Notes: generated by a model not told the origin, from the sequence alone. A DNA stretch of 5,878 nt from Dehalococcoidia bacterium (GCA_012965485.1 DTSF01000015.1:1-5878), one strand, 5' to 3'; positions 1-5,878 are shown, numbered from the stretch's first letter. Made by a program: numbers and translations.

Positions 1-705
1 GAAATCGCTGTTAGATTAGTGGCTCATTTTGCACCTATCTCTGAAATAAAAGAGAGAGAAGTTGAGGAGGAAGACTGGGAATCTAATTGGAAGGAGTATT
101 TTCATCCGATACGGGTTGGATCTAATCTTGTGATATGCCCTACCTGGAGAACTCATCAACCTTTGAATGACGACGTTTTAATAAAATTGGACCCAGGTAT
201 GGCTTTTGGAACTGGTCATCATCCAACAACCAGGATGTGCATGGAACTCCTCGAAACTCTCATTGTTGGTGGGGAGAAAGTGATTGATGTCGGGTGTGGC
301 TCCGGAATTTTATCGATATCGGCAGCAAAGTTAGGCGCCGGAGATATTCTTGGCATAGAAATAGAGTCACGGTCGGTTGAGGTTGCCTTGGAAAATTGTG
401 AATTAAATGGTATTTCTTCTCAAGTAACCATATTGAATGGCTCTTTTCCTGAAATCAGAGTTGAAAATACTACCTTTGATGTTGCTCTGGCAAATATTGC
501 CGCTAAAGTTGTGATAAATTTGTCGGAATATATAGTAGGTGCAGTTGCGAATGGTGGAAGGTTGGTACTGTCTGGGATTTTGAAAAGTTCTTTGGAGGAC
601 GTCGAAAAAGAATACTCCTTACATGGGGTGCATTTCGATAGAGTTCTTGTTGATGGTGATTGGACAGCGGTGTTAGCTACCAAGAATGCAGCGATCGATA
701 TTTAA
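1..705 (+). CDS. prmA: Ribosomal protein L11 methyltransferase, 5'-truncated by window edge
   Basis: PrmA is a cytoplasmic SAM-dependent enzyme that methylates amino groups of ribosomal protein L11. The reading frame is open from base 1. A GTG at 19 is possible, but the family is about 290-300 residues and only about 234 are visible, so the true start most likely lies upstream and most of the N-terminal L11-recognition domain is missing here. The linker (DW..NW.EYF.P..VG..L.ICPTW) is typical of the family. It is followed by the signature DPGMAFGTGHHPTT (ending near base 231), the SAM-binding motif I DVGCGSGILS (about 286-315), the acidic end of strand 2 (GIEIE, about 352-366), and the ANIAAK segment (490-507), which corresponds to the ANILA catalytic/SAM-side motif. 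The stop is TAA. rsmE follows 22 bp later on the same strand, so the two are probably cotranscribed. The identification is firm; only the start is unknown. Confidence 0.95.
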   Translation, partial: EIAVRLVAHFAPISEIKEREVEEEDWESNWKEYFHPIRVGSNLVICPTWRTHQPLNDDVLIKLDPGMAFGTGHHPTTRMCMELLETLIVGGEKVIDVGCGSGILSISAAKLGAGDILGIEIESRSVEVALENCELNGISSQVTILNGSFPEIRVENTTFDVALANIAAKVVINLSEYIVGAVANGGRLVLSGILKSSLEDVEKEYSLHGVHFDRVLVDGDWTAVLATKNAAIDI

Positions 706-727
706 ACTGTGACTGAATTAGGTTGTT

Positions 728-1462
728 ATGCATAGGTTTTTTATTGACCCATCTGACATACAAGATAGGAAGGTCCATTTTTCAAGGGAACCTTCTTCGC
801 AAATGAAAAAGGTTTTGCGGCTTAGGAATGGGAATGAAGTAGTAGTGTTTGATGGCAGCGGTGTGGACTACCAAGTTCGCTTGGATGCAGTTGAAGCCAA
901 AACTAGTTTAGGTACTATACTTTCAACCAAGGATTCACATAATGAATCAGGAATTTTTATCACCCTTTATCAAGCGTTGATAAGATCTGAAAGGTACGAA
1001 TATGCCTTGCAGAAAGGGGTCGAGGCCGGTATTTCACGGTTTGTTCCTTTTACATCTGAGAGGACCGAGGTTTCGAACCCAAGCCATTCTAGGATGGACC
1101 GTTGGAGACGAATAATAAAAGAGGCCGCTGAGCAGAGTGGCAGGTCTGTGGTGCCTCAACTATCAGACCCTATCCTATTTTCTAATATGATAAAGAACCT
1201 AAATCCTGTTGCGCTTATACCTTGGGAAGAAGAAAACCAAAATATTAAGCAGGTTTTATCCAGAATGCGTCGGGATCCAGTATTAAATGTGACATCTATT
1301 GACCTGATTATAGGTCCGGTAGGTGGATTCACATCACAGGAAGTTTCGAATGCAGCAGATTGCGGTGCAACTTCAGTTTCTTTAGGTAAGCGAATATTAA
1401 GGTCAGAAACTGCTGGAATAGTTGCGGCCGTCGCCGTGTTATACGAATTTGATGATATGTAA
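728..1462 (+). CDS. rsmE: 16S rRNA (uracil1498-N3)-methyltransferase RsmE
   Basis: RsmE is a dimeric SPOUT-class methyltransferase that makes m3U1498 in helix 44 of 16S rRNA, using SAM. The 244 residues match the usual length of about 240-250. Residues 1-70 form the PUA-like RNA-binding domain (MHRFF at the start, then KVLRLRNGNEVVVFDG). The SPOUT knot follows, with ALIRSERYEYALQKGVEAGI, the segment RWRRIIKEAAEQSGR, then IIGPVGGF (about 194-201) and LGKRILRSETA (219-229), which form the SAM-binding knot. ATG 728 is the first start after an in-frame TAG at 719-721. Only a weak TTAGG lies upstream, so translation may be coupled to prmA. Oddity: residue 198 is Val where the family has Glu (GPEGG), although the rest of the knot is intact. 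The gene ends one base from the stop of the convergent lysE-type gene. Confidence 0.95.
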   Translation: MHRFFIDPSDIQDRKVHFSREPSSQMKKVLRLRNGNEVVVFDGSGVDYQVRLDAVEAKTSLGTILSTKDSHNESGIFITLYQALIRSERYEYALQKGVEAGISRFVPFTSERTEVSNPSHSRMDRWRRIIKEAAEQSGRSVVPQLSDPILFSNMIKNLNPVALIPWEEENQNIKQVLSRMRRDPVLNVTSIDLIIGPVGGFTSQEVSNAADCGATSVSLGKRILRSETAGIVAAVAVLYEFDDM

Positions 1463-1463
1463 A

Positions 1464-2111
1464 TTAGGTCAATATTCCTTGTATAAAATCCTTGCCGGCA
1501 TAGGCGAAATAGAAACCAAGACATATGAGAAAGATACCGCAGCAACGTACTATCACTTTATAGGTTGTGTCGCTCAAAAACTTCTTGCCAGAAGAAACTG
1601 CTAAAGCGACCATGGCATACCATATTATGTCGGAGGATATGTGGCCGGTATAAAAGGCGGCGGTCCCTGGGGTTCCCGCTTCTCTTGATTCTTCAATGAA
1701 ACTCAAACCAACTGTGGCCCACCACACGAAAAAATAGGGATTAGTTGCACTCAAAATTATTCCCGCTGAAATAGGTCCTCGACTAGAATCAGCATCAGAT
1801 GTATCGACAATTGGTATTGCGCTTCCAACTGGGTTCTTTGACATTCCCCATCCCATCCAAAGTAGAAACAAACCTCCGGCGGATCCGATAATGAATTCTG
1901 CAGTTTGATTGTTAAGAAGTCGGTCTAGTCCGAAGGTGAGCCCGATTACTAAAAACAGCTCTAACAGTGAGTGTCCTATCGCTGCTAAAGTTCCTGAAAT
2001 GAAGCCATGAGACAAACTTCTACCAATTGTGTAAATAAGAAGTGGCCCTGGCATTATTGCGCCAGAAAACCCAGTCAAAAGGGAGGCCGTAAACAGTTGT
2101 ATTATCTGCAA
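1464..2111 (-). CDS. LysE/RhtB-family amino-acid exporter
   Basis: This is an integral inner-membrane protein of the LysE/RhtB superfamily, whose members export amino acids (lysine, arginine, homoserine, threonine, leucine) or related solutes. The length of 215 residues is normal. I see about six hydrophobic segments, near residues 3-25, 38-63, 72-91, 113-140, 160-175 and 187-207. The family signature MPGPLL is at about 20-25, a conserved GH.LLE segment is in helix 2, and NPYFFVWW in helix 4 matches the conserved NP(K/Y)...W region. The start is TTG at 2111: the in-frame TAG of gpsA (2121-2123) rules out anything further upstream, and the next ATG (residue 20) would remove half of helix 1. 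It is the last gene of the minus-strand cluster, 9 bp after gpsA and in the same frame. The substrate cannot be read from sequence. Cationic amino acids are only a possibility, given argF upstream in the same cluster. Confidence 0.85.
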   Translation of the reverse strand: MQIIQLFTASLLTGFSGAIMPGPLLIYTIGRSLSHGFISGTLAAIGHSLLELFLVIGLTFGLDRLLNNQTAEFIIGSAGGLFLLWMGWGMSKNPVGSAIPIVDTSDADSSRGPISAGIILSATNPYFFVWWATVGLSFIEESREAGTPGTAAFYTGHISSDIIWYAMVALAVSSGKKFLSDTTYKVIVRCCGIFLICLGFYFAYAGKDFIQGILT

Positions 2112-2119
2112 GTATATAA

Positions 2120-2122
2120 CCT
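2120..2122 (-). promoter_or_regulatory. Minimal ribosome binding site for the TTG-started exporter gene
   Basis: An AGG triplet lies 8 nt before TTG 2111 and overlaps the TAG stop of gpsA, since TAGG contains both. It is short, but its position fits a Shine-Dalgarno core and supports the TTG start. Translation of the exporter probably depends on ribosomes finishing gpsA. This is inferred from spacing only. Confidence 0.4.
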
Positions 2123-3122
2123 AGTTTTCTGAAGTTAATGTTCTGCCCATTAATTCCTCGCCGGCGTTTCTCACTGATAAATTCTCAAACAAAATGTTAT
2201 ATACAGCCTGGGCAATTGGTAAGTCCATATTCAGCCGATTAGCAACTGATACAACAGCTTTCGCCGTTTCAATACCCTCAGCCACGTTGTCCATAGATTT
2301 CTCGATTTGATTCAAAGACATATCTTTGGCTAGCATTCTGCCCACCTGGTTATTGCGACTTAATCCTGACGAACATGTCGCTATGAGATCTCCCATTCCA
2401 GCCAGGCCAGAAAAAGTAGATGGTTCCGCACCGATGGCACTACCGAAGCGGGCCATTTCTGCGAGACCTCTGGTTATTATCGAAGCCTTTGTGTTATCTC
2501 CTAAGTTAAGCCCGTCGCATATCCCAGCCGCGATCGCTGTTATATTTTTCAAGGCCCCGCATATTTCTACTCCTATCACGTCAGTGTTGGTGTACAAACG
2601 TAGGTGAGAACATCTAAGTATCGATTGGGCTGATTTTGCTGTTGATATATTGATGGAAGATATTACTGATGAAGAAGGTTTACCAGACAAGATTTCGTTA
2701 GATAAATTGGGCCCAGATAGAACGCAAATGTTATCATGCGACAAATCAGGGATTTCTTCTTTTATTATTTCTGTCATTCTCATACCAGAAGTGGATTCTA
2801 GACCTTTCGACGCACTTACTATGATGGTGGATGCAGAAACGTAGCTTGATACCACCCTGATATTTTTCCTGAATGTCTGTGATGGTACCGCCATTATAAG
2901 TAAATCTGTTTTCGGAATAAGGTCCTGGCTTTTTGATGTTATTTCAAGGGTATCTGGAAATGTGATTCCTGGTAGAAAACGTTTGTTTTCACGATGTTTT
3001 CGTAGTAGATTCGATTCCTCTTTAGTTCTTACTAGAAGGGAAACATGCTTCCCTTCTTTTGAATTAATTATGGCCAGTGTGGTGCCCCATGTTGTTGAGC
3101 CAATGATTGCTATATGGGCCAT
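2121..3122 (-). CDS. gpsA: Glycerol-3-phosphate dehydrogenase [NAD(P)+]
   Basis: GpsA is a cytoplasmic enzyme that reduces dihydroxyacetone phosphate to sn-glycerol-3-phosphate with NAD(P)H, which supplies the backbone of membrane phospholipids. The 333 residues match the family. The N-terminal Rossmann domain has IIGSTTWGTTLA (6-17), AVPSQ (78-82) and SKGLE (105-109), then LSGPN (135-139). The C-terminal helical domain carries the catalytic lysine in CGALKNITAIAAG (K192), then GDNTKASIITRGLAEM (208-223), GLAGMGDL (239-246), the SRNNQ motif with R256-N257, and VAEG.ETAKAV near 280-290. Oddity: the dinucleotide loop is GSTTWG rather than the usual GAGSWG. ATG 3122 gives the canonical short N-terminus, but no Shine-Dalgarno sequence is visible before it. 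plsY ends 27 bp upstream and uses this enzyme's product. Confidence 0.97.
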   Translation of the reverse strand: MAHIAIIGSTTWGTTLAIINSKEGKHVSLLVRTKEESNLLRKHRENKRFLPGITFPDTLEITSKSQDLIPKTDLLIMAVPSQTFRKNIRVVSSYVSASTIIVSASKGLESTSGMRMTEIIKEEIPDLSHDNICVLSGPNLSNEILSGKPSSSVISSINISTAKSAQSILRCSHLRLYTNTDVIGVEICGALKNITAIAAGICDGLNLGDNTKASIITRGLAEMARFGSAIGAEPSTFSGLAGMGDLIATCSSGLSRNNQVGRMLAKDMSLNQIEKSMDNVAEGIETAKAVVSVANRLNMDLPIAQAVYNILFENLSVRNAGEELMGRTLTSEN

Positions 3123-3149
3123 ATGGTTGTGAGGTAGGACATTAGTAAT

Positions 3150-3776
3150 TTAGTCACTAGTTGCTCCGATTTTTCGCTCAGTACCGTTTAGTAACCGATT
3201 TATATTGTCTTTATGTTTCAATATAGTCAGCGCCGATCCTACCAGTCCAAATGCACAATACGATGGTTCAATATATCCAAAGATTGATAGTGTTGTTATT
3301 GCGATACCTCCCGATAGAGAGCCAATTATAGATCCCAGAGATACATATCTTGTGAATAACATAAATGGGAATGAAAAGATACCAGCTATCAGACCGGACC
3401 AAGGGGACAGAACAATTAGAGCCGACCAACCCGAAGCTGTTCCCTTCCCTCCTCGGAAATTTGCAAATATCGGCCATATATGTCCAAAAATCGCGGCTAG
3501 CCCTATTACTGGATGTACCCAACTAGGAATCCCAAAATCGTAAATATAGATCACTATCAACAACGGTAGCGCGGCTTTGAACATATCTAATGCGAAGGCC
3601 AATATACCCCAACGCCACCCGCAGGCCCGCATAACATTTGTTGCGCCGGTGCTGCCGCTGGCGTATTGTCTAATGTCAATTCCTTTGACCATTCTTGTGA
3701 TAATTAGACCAAAGGCCACGGAACCCAATAAATAACTGAAAATAACAAGAGCCGCTCCCACTAAGTACACGCTCAT
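3150..3776 (-). CDS. plsY: Acyl-phosphate:glycerol-3-phosphate acyltransferase PlsY
   Basis: PlsY is an integral membrane enzyme that transfers an acyl group from acyl-phosphate (made by PlsX, not in this window) to position 1 of glycerol-3-phosphate, giving lysophosphatidate. The 208 residues and several hydrophobic helices fit the family. The three conserved cytoplasmic loops are present: the SYLLGSVAFG helix start followed by DIRQYASGSTGATNVMR (34-50), GHIWPIFANFRGGKGTA (98-114), and TRYVSLGSI (142-150). The tail has H188, NI 191-192, R194 and GTE 198-200, typical of the C-terminal H..NI.RL..GTE motif. Loop 1 usually reads GSGN.GATN and here reads ASGSTGATN. The start ATG overlaps the der TGA as ATGA and is preceded by a good Shine-Dalgarno site inside der, so it is translationally coupled. 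gpsA, which provides its acceptor substrate, follows directly. Confidence 0.96.
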   Translation of the reverse strand: MSVYLVGAALVIFSYLLGSVAFGLIITRMVKGIDIRQYASGSTGATNVMRACGWRWGILAFALDMFKAALPLLIVIYIYDFGIPSWVHPVIGLAAIFGHIWPIFANFRGGKGTASGWSALIVLSPWSGLIAGIFSFPFMLFTRYVSLGSIIGSLSGGIAITTLSIFGYIEPSYCAFGLVGSALTILKHKDNINRLLNGTERKIGATSD

Positions 3777-5122
3777 TGGTCAGTTCTCCTACTTCTGCCG
3801 CTAAACCGAAGTCTTAGTGGGCTTCCTTCGAATCCGAAATTTTCTCTCAAACTATTTTCTAAATAACGCTTATAGGAAAAATGAACCATGTCTGCGTGAT
3901 TCACGAAAAAGGTGAAGCTGGGCGGCCTAGAACTATCCTGCATGGCACTGTATATTTTCAGTTCTTTTTTTCCTTGCACCGGAGGTGGGTGATTGGCAAC
4001 CGCAGTCATGATCGTTCGCCTAACATTTGCTCGTGGAATAACTTTTGACCTTTCGGATTGGACTTTTATTGCAGTATCCAACATGTTTTTTACCCCGGAC
4101 CCTGTCAACCCTGAAGTAAAGCAAATAGGAGCATATTGGGCGAATTTAAATTTGCCTCTCACCTGGTTGGCCATATCCTGTTGATTCGTGGCAAGTTGAT
4201 CTGATAGATCCCACTTATTAACTAGAATGACAATTCCTTTGTGCGCTTCAAGAATATAATTGGCTACATGAGTGTCTTGGGCAGTGGCAAACTCTGAAGC
4301 GTCAATAACAAGGGCGGCGACATCGCAGCGATCAATGGATTGAATTGAACGAAGCACACTATATTTCTCGATTCCATATTCAATTTGCCCCCTCCGACGT
4401 ATGCCAGCTGTATCTATTAACTGAATATCTTTATCTTTGTATTTTATGACTACATCTAGGCTATCTCGAGTTGTGCCAGCCGTATTGCTGACTATAGCTC
4501 TATTCTCTCCAGATAAAGTATTTAGCAACATTGATTTCCCAACGTTTGTCCGACCTACAATCGCCAAACCAAGGTCTGCCTCGGGTTCTGGAAAGGATTT
4601 ATTGGCTGGGAAATGAGCCACTACTCTTTCCATCATATCGTCCAATCCCCTATTGTGGTAGGCGCTGATTGACACAGGGTCCCCCATACCAAGTGAATAC
4701 AATTCTGAAACCATATGATCACGAATTTCGTTATCTGCCTTACTGGCTACAGCTACAACCGGTTTGCCGGTTTTGCGAAGGATATCGACAATATCTTGAT
4801 CGTTTGATGTCACTCCATCTGATATGTCTACTAATAGAATCACCACATCACACTCACCGATGGCGTAATGGATTTGTGATTTTACTTGATTCCAAATGTC
4901 GTCATCAGAAAACAGGTCTAGTCCTCCTGTGTCCACCAATATGAAAGGATTCCCAGCCCAGTCGGTCTCTGAGATTATCCTGTCACGGGTTGTACCTGCA
5001 ATGTCCGAGACTATTGACATCCTTTGCCCGATAAGCCGATTGAATAGAGTTGATTTTCCTACATTAGGTCGTCCAACAATCGCAACTATCGGTTTCTTGA
5101 GTTGCCCGTTTCCAGTTTGCAT
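3773..5122 (-). CDS. der: Ribosome biogenesis GTPase Der (EngA)
   Basis: Der has two GTPase domains in tandem and acts in late assembly of the 50S ribosomal subunit. The 449 residues fit the family's 435-490. G domain 1 has the P-loop GRPNVGKST (17-25), GTTRD (43-47), DTGG (64-67), the G4 position SKAD (127-130) and SA at 153-154. G domain 2 has GRTNVGKS (190-197), GTTRD (216-220), DTAGIRRRG (237-245) and NKWD (302-305). The C-terminal KH-like domain ends with the typical FFVNHADMVHFSYKRYLENS and FGFEGSPLRLRF segments. ATG 5122 is the first usable start after an in-frame TAG, with AGG 8 nt upstream. Oddities: the base-recognition motif of domain 1 is SKAD instead of NKxD, and the G5-like region of domain 2 reads TSGL rather than SAL. 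It lies 56 bp after argF and overlaps plsY by 4 bp. Confidence 0.97.
   Translation of the reverse strand: MQTGNGQLKKPIVAIVGRPNVGKSTLFNRLIGQRMSIVSDIAGTTRDRIISETDWAGNPFILVDTGGLDLFSDDDIWNQVKSQIHYAIGECDVVILLVDISDGVTSNDQDIVDILRKTGKPVVAVASKADNEIRDHMVSELYSLGMGDPVSISAYHNRGLDDMMERVVAHFPANKSFPEPEADLGLAIVGRTNVGKSMLLNTLSGENRAIVSNTAGTTRDSLDVVIKYKDKDIQLIDTAGIRRRGQIEYGIEKYSVLRSIQSIDRCDVAALVIDASEFATAQDTHVANYILEAHKGIVILVNKWDLSDQLATNQQDMANQVRGKFKFAQYAPICFTSGLTGSGVKNMLDTAIKVQSERSKVIPRANVRRTIMTAVANHPPPVQGKKELKIYSAMQDSSRPPSFTFFVNHADMVHFSYKRYLENSLRENFGFEGSPLRLRFSGRSRRTDQ
3786..3790 (-). promoter_or_regulatory. Strong Shine-Dalgarno site for plsY inside the der 3' end
   Basis: The minus strand reads AGGAG here, 9 nt before the plsY ATG at 3776. 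The site lies within the last codons of der and is the clearest ribosome binding site in the window. It confirms the plsY start and, with the ATGA overlap, indicates coupled translation of der and plsY. Confidence 0.75.
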
Positions 5123-5178
5123 ATTGTTAGCCTAAATTTGCAGATTTGTGTTTTTAATTGGAAATAAACACTGAGGGT
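5123..5178 (-). other. AT-rich argF-der intergenic spacer
   Basis: This 56-bp spacer is the longest non-coding stretch in the window. It is AT-rich and contains a weak inverted repeat: on the minus strand GTGTTT and AAACAC (5166-5171 and 5148-5153) around a 12-nt loop, with no T-run directly after it. I see no convincing -35/-10 pair. It could hold a der promoter or simply join argF to the operon; the sequence does not decide. Confidence 0.35.
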
Positions 5179-5878
5179 TTAGCTCGAAACTAATTCAGAC
5201 ATTATGGTTTTTTGAGCGTGAAGTCGATTTTCAGCTTGTTGGTATACAACAGAATTTTTATGGTCAAGCATGTTTTCTGAAATCTCCTCTCCCCTGTGGG
5301 CCGGCATGTCATGCATGAATAGAAAGTCTGGCTTAGCGTATTCTACTAGGGATTCATTTACCTGGTATTGGGAAAAGGTCTCTAGCCTTTCATTTTTTTC
5401 TTCCTCGTCCCCCATACTTACCCAGACGTCTGTATATATCACATCAGCTTCTTTTGCAGCCTCTTTTGGATCCGGAGTCCACATTAGGTTAGTGCCTTTT
5501 GTCTTAGAAATTTCTTGAGCAGATTTCCATATTTCTAGTGGTAATTGATATTGTTCTGGAGAAGAAATAGAAAAATCCATCCCGGCATCTGAACAGGCTA
5601 AAGCCAAACTTCCTGCTATGTTGTTTCCGTCTCCTATGAAAGCTAACTTCAAACCTTCCAGTTTCCCTTTATGTTCATATACTGTGAGACAGTCTCCCAT
5701 CGCTTGGCAAGGATGGCCTTTGTCGGAAAGGGCATTTATTACTGGCAAGTCAGTGTTATTAGCCAATTTTATTAAACTATTGTGTGAAAAAACTCGGGCA
5801 ACTATACAATCCACCAATCTGTCTAAGACTCTAGCCACATCCGCCTCAGGTTCTCTCACACCTAAACCAATCTCGGCC
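5179..5878 (-). CDS. argF: Ornithine carbamoyltransferase, 5'-truncated by window edge
   Basis: Ornithine carbamoyltransferase joins carbamoyl phosphate and L-ornithine to give citrulline in arginine synthesis. The frame runs open to base 5878. A GTG at 5859 sits inside the conserved domain and is not the real start. About 233 of an expected 310-335 residues are visible, and the STRTR carbamoyl-phosphate loop must lie beyond the edge. Visible motifs are REPEADVARVLDRLVD, LPVINALSD, HPCQAMGD (5692-5715), GDGNNIAGSL (near 5605-5634), YTDVWVSMG (the ornithine-binding D and SMG loop), and QAENRLHAQK near the end. The SMG loop and overall pattern favour true ornithine carbamoyltransferase over acetylornithine, putrescine or aspartate transcarbamoylases. 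Oddity: the HCLPAHRG motif reads HDMPAHRG (5290-5313), so the active-site Cys is Asp. It could be argI by some naming. Confidence 0.93.
   Translation of the reverse strand, partial: AEIGLGVREPEADVARVLDRLVDCIVARVFSHNSLIKLANNTDLPVINALSDKGHPCQAMGDCLTVYEHKGKLEGLKLAFIGDGNNIAGSLALACSDAGMDFSISSPEQYQLPLEIWKSAQEISKTKGTNLMWTPDPKEAAKEADVIYTDVWVSMGDEEEKNERLETFSQYQVNESLVEYAKPDFLFMHDMPAHRGEEISENMLDHKNSVVYQQAENRLHAQKTIMSELVSS

Noticed and set aside
205..231. PrmA signature FGTGHHPTT with His where E. coli has Thr (FGTGTHPTT).
   Set aside because: This position is variable in the family and other forms are common, so it is not unusual.
420..683. 87-codon antisense frame inside prmA.
   Set aside because: It lies opposite the conserved methyltransferase core and has no recognisable features.
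1156..1545. Open frame of 129 codons on the minus strand overlapping rsmE and the exporter 3' end.
   Set aside because: It is antisense to the well-conserved RsmE knot, has no recognisable domain, and also covers the exporter end in another frame. A shadow frame.
1581..1594. On the minus strand a 5-bp stem (CTTCT/AAGAG-type pairing, CTTCT and AGAAG) followed by TTTTT looks like an intrinsic terminator.
   Set aside because: It lies inside the exporter coding region (codons for SSGKKFL), the stem is short and A/T-rich, and terminating there would remove the last helix. Probably chance codon content.
1422..1604. 60-codon plus-strand frame spanning the rsmE end and the convergent junction.
   Set aside because: It is out of frame with rsmE and antisense to the exporter, with no ribosome site. 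Composition is what chance would give.
3205..3543. Long open frames on both strands (also 3268-3522 minus) within plsY.
   Set aside because: PlsY motifs in the main frame are convincing throughout. The alternative products have no family features and no ribosome sites.
4669..5135. Plus-strand frames opposite der (4669-4944, 4896-5135).
   Set aside because: They are antisense to highly conserved GTPase motifs, which keep one opposite frame open by codon bias. No independent support.
5148..5171. Inverted repeat GTGTTT/AAACAC in the argF-der gap, as a possible argF terminator or operator.
   Set aside because: The stem is only 6 bp with a 12-nt loop and two G-C pairs, and no U-tract follows. 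It does not resemble an ARG box clearly enough to call.
190..5860. A hidden novel system (defence module, toxin-antitoxin, retroelement, repeats, riboswitch).
   Set aside because: Every long interval is explained by a conserved housekeeping gene. Gaps between genes are 1-56 bp, with no repeats or structured RNA that I can see.

Overview
The window is a compact stretch of bacterial housekeeping genes with moderate-to-low G+C. Seven protein-coding genes fill almost all of it. I see no RNA gene, CRISPR array, mobile element or phage gene. The best guess for the source is an uncultured Chloroflexota-like bacterium, perhaps in the Dehalococcoidia/SAR202 range. That rests on my memory of the der-plsY-gpsA order and of GpsA/PlsY motif variants (IGxTTWGTTLA and SGSTGATN) in that group. 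It is tentative and would need a protein phylogeny.

The left part (1-1462, + strand) carries the 3' part of prmA (ribosomal protein L11 methyltransferase, start outside the window). After 22 bp comes rsmE (16S rRNA m3U1498 methyltransferase). The pair is a likely small operon for modifying the translation machinery.

The rest (1464-5878) is all on the - strand. In transcription order it holds argF (ornithine carbamoyltransferase, 5' end outside the window), der/engA (double GTPase for 50S assembly), plsY (acyl-phosphate:glycerol-3-phosphate acyltransferase), gpsA (glycerol-3-phosphate dehydrogenase) and a LysE/RhtB-type amino-acid exporter. The gaps are 56 bp, a 4-bp ATGA overlap, 27 bp and 9 bp, so der to lysE is very probably one transcript and argF may belong to it. 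GpsA makes sn-glycerol-3-phosphate and PlsY acylates it to lysophosphatidate, so two consecutive steps of phospholipid synthesis are side by side. The two transcription units converge with a single base between the rsmE and lysE stop codons.

I do not see a new biological system here. What deserves a second look is a set of substitutions at family-signature positions: HDMP instead of HCLP in ArgF, GPVGG instead of GPEGG in RsmE, SKAD instead of NKxD in Der, a changed glycine loop in GpsA, and ASGS instead of GSGN in PlsY. The very tight gene junctions are also notable. Several of the substitutions may prove to be ordinary traits of the lineage.
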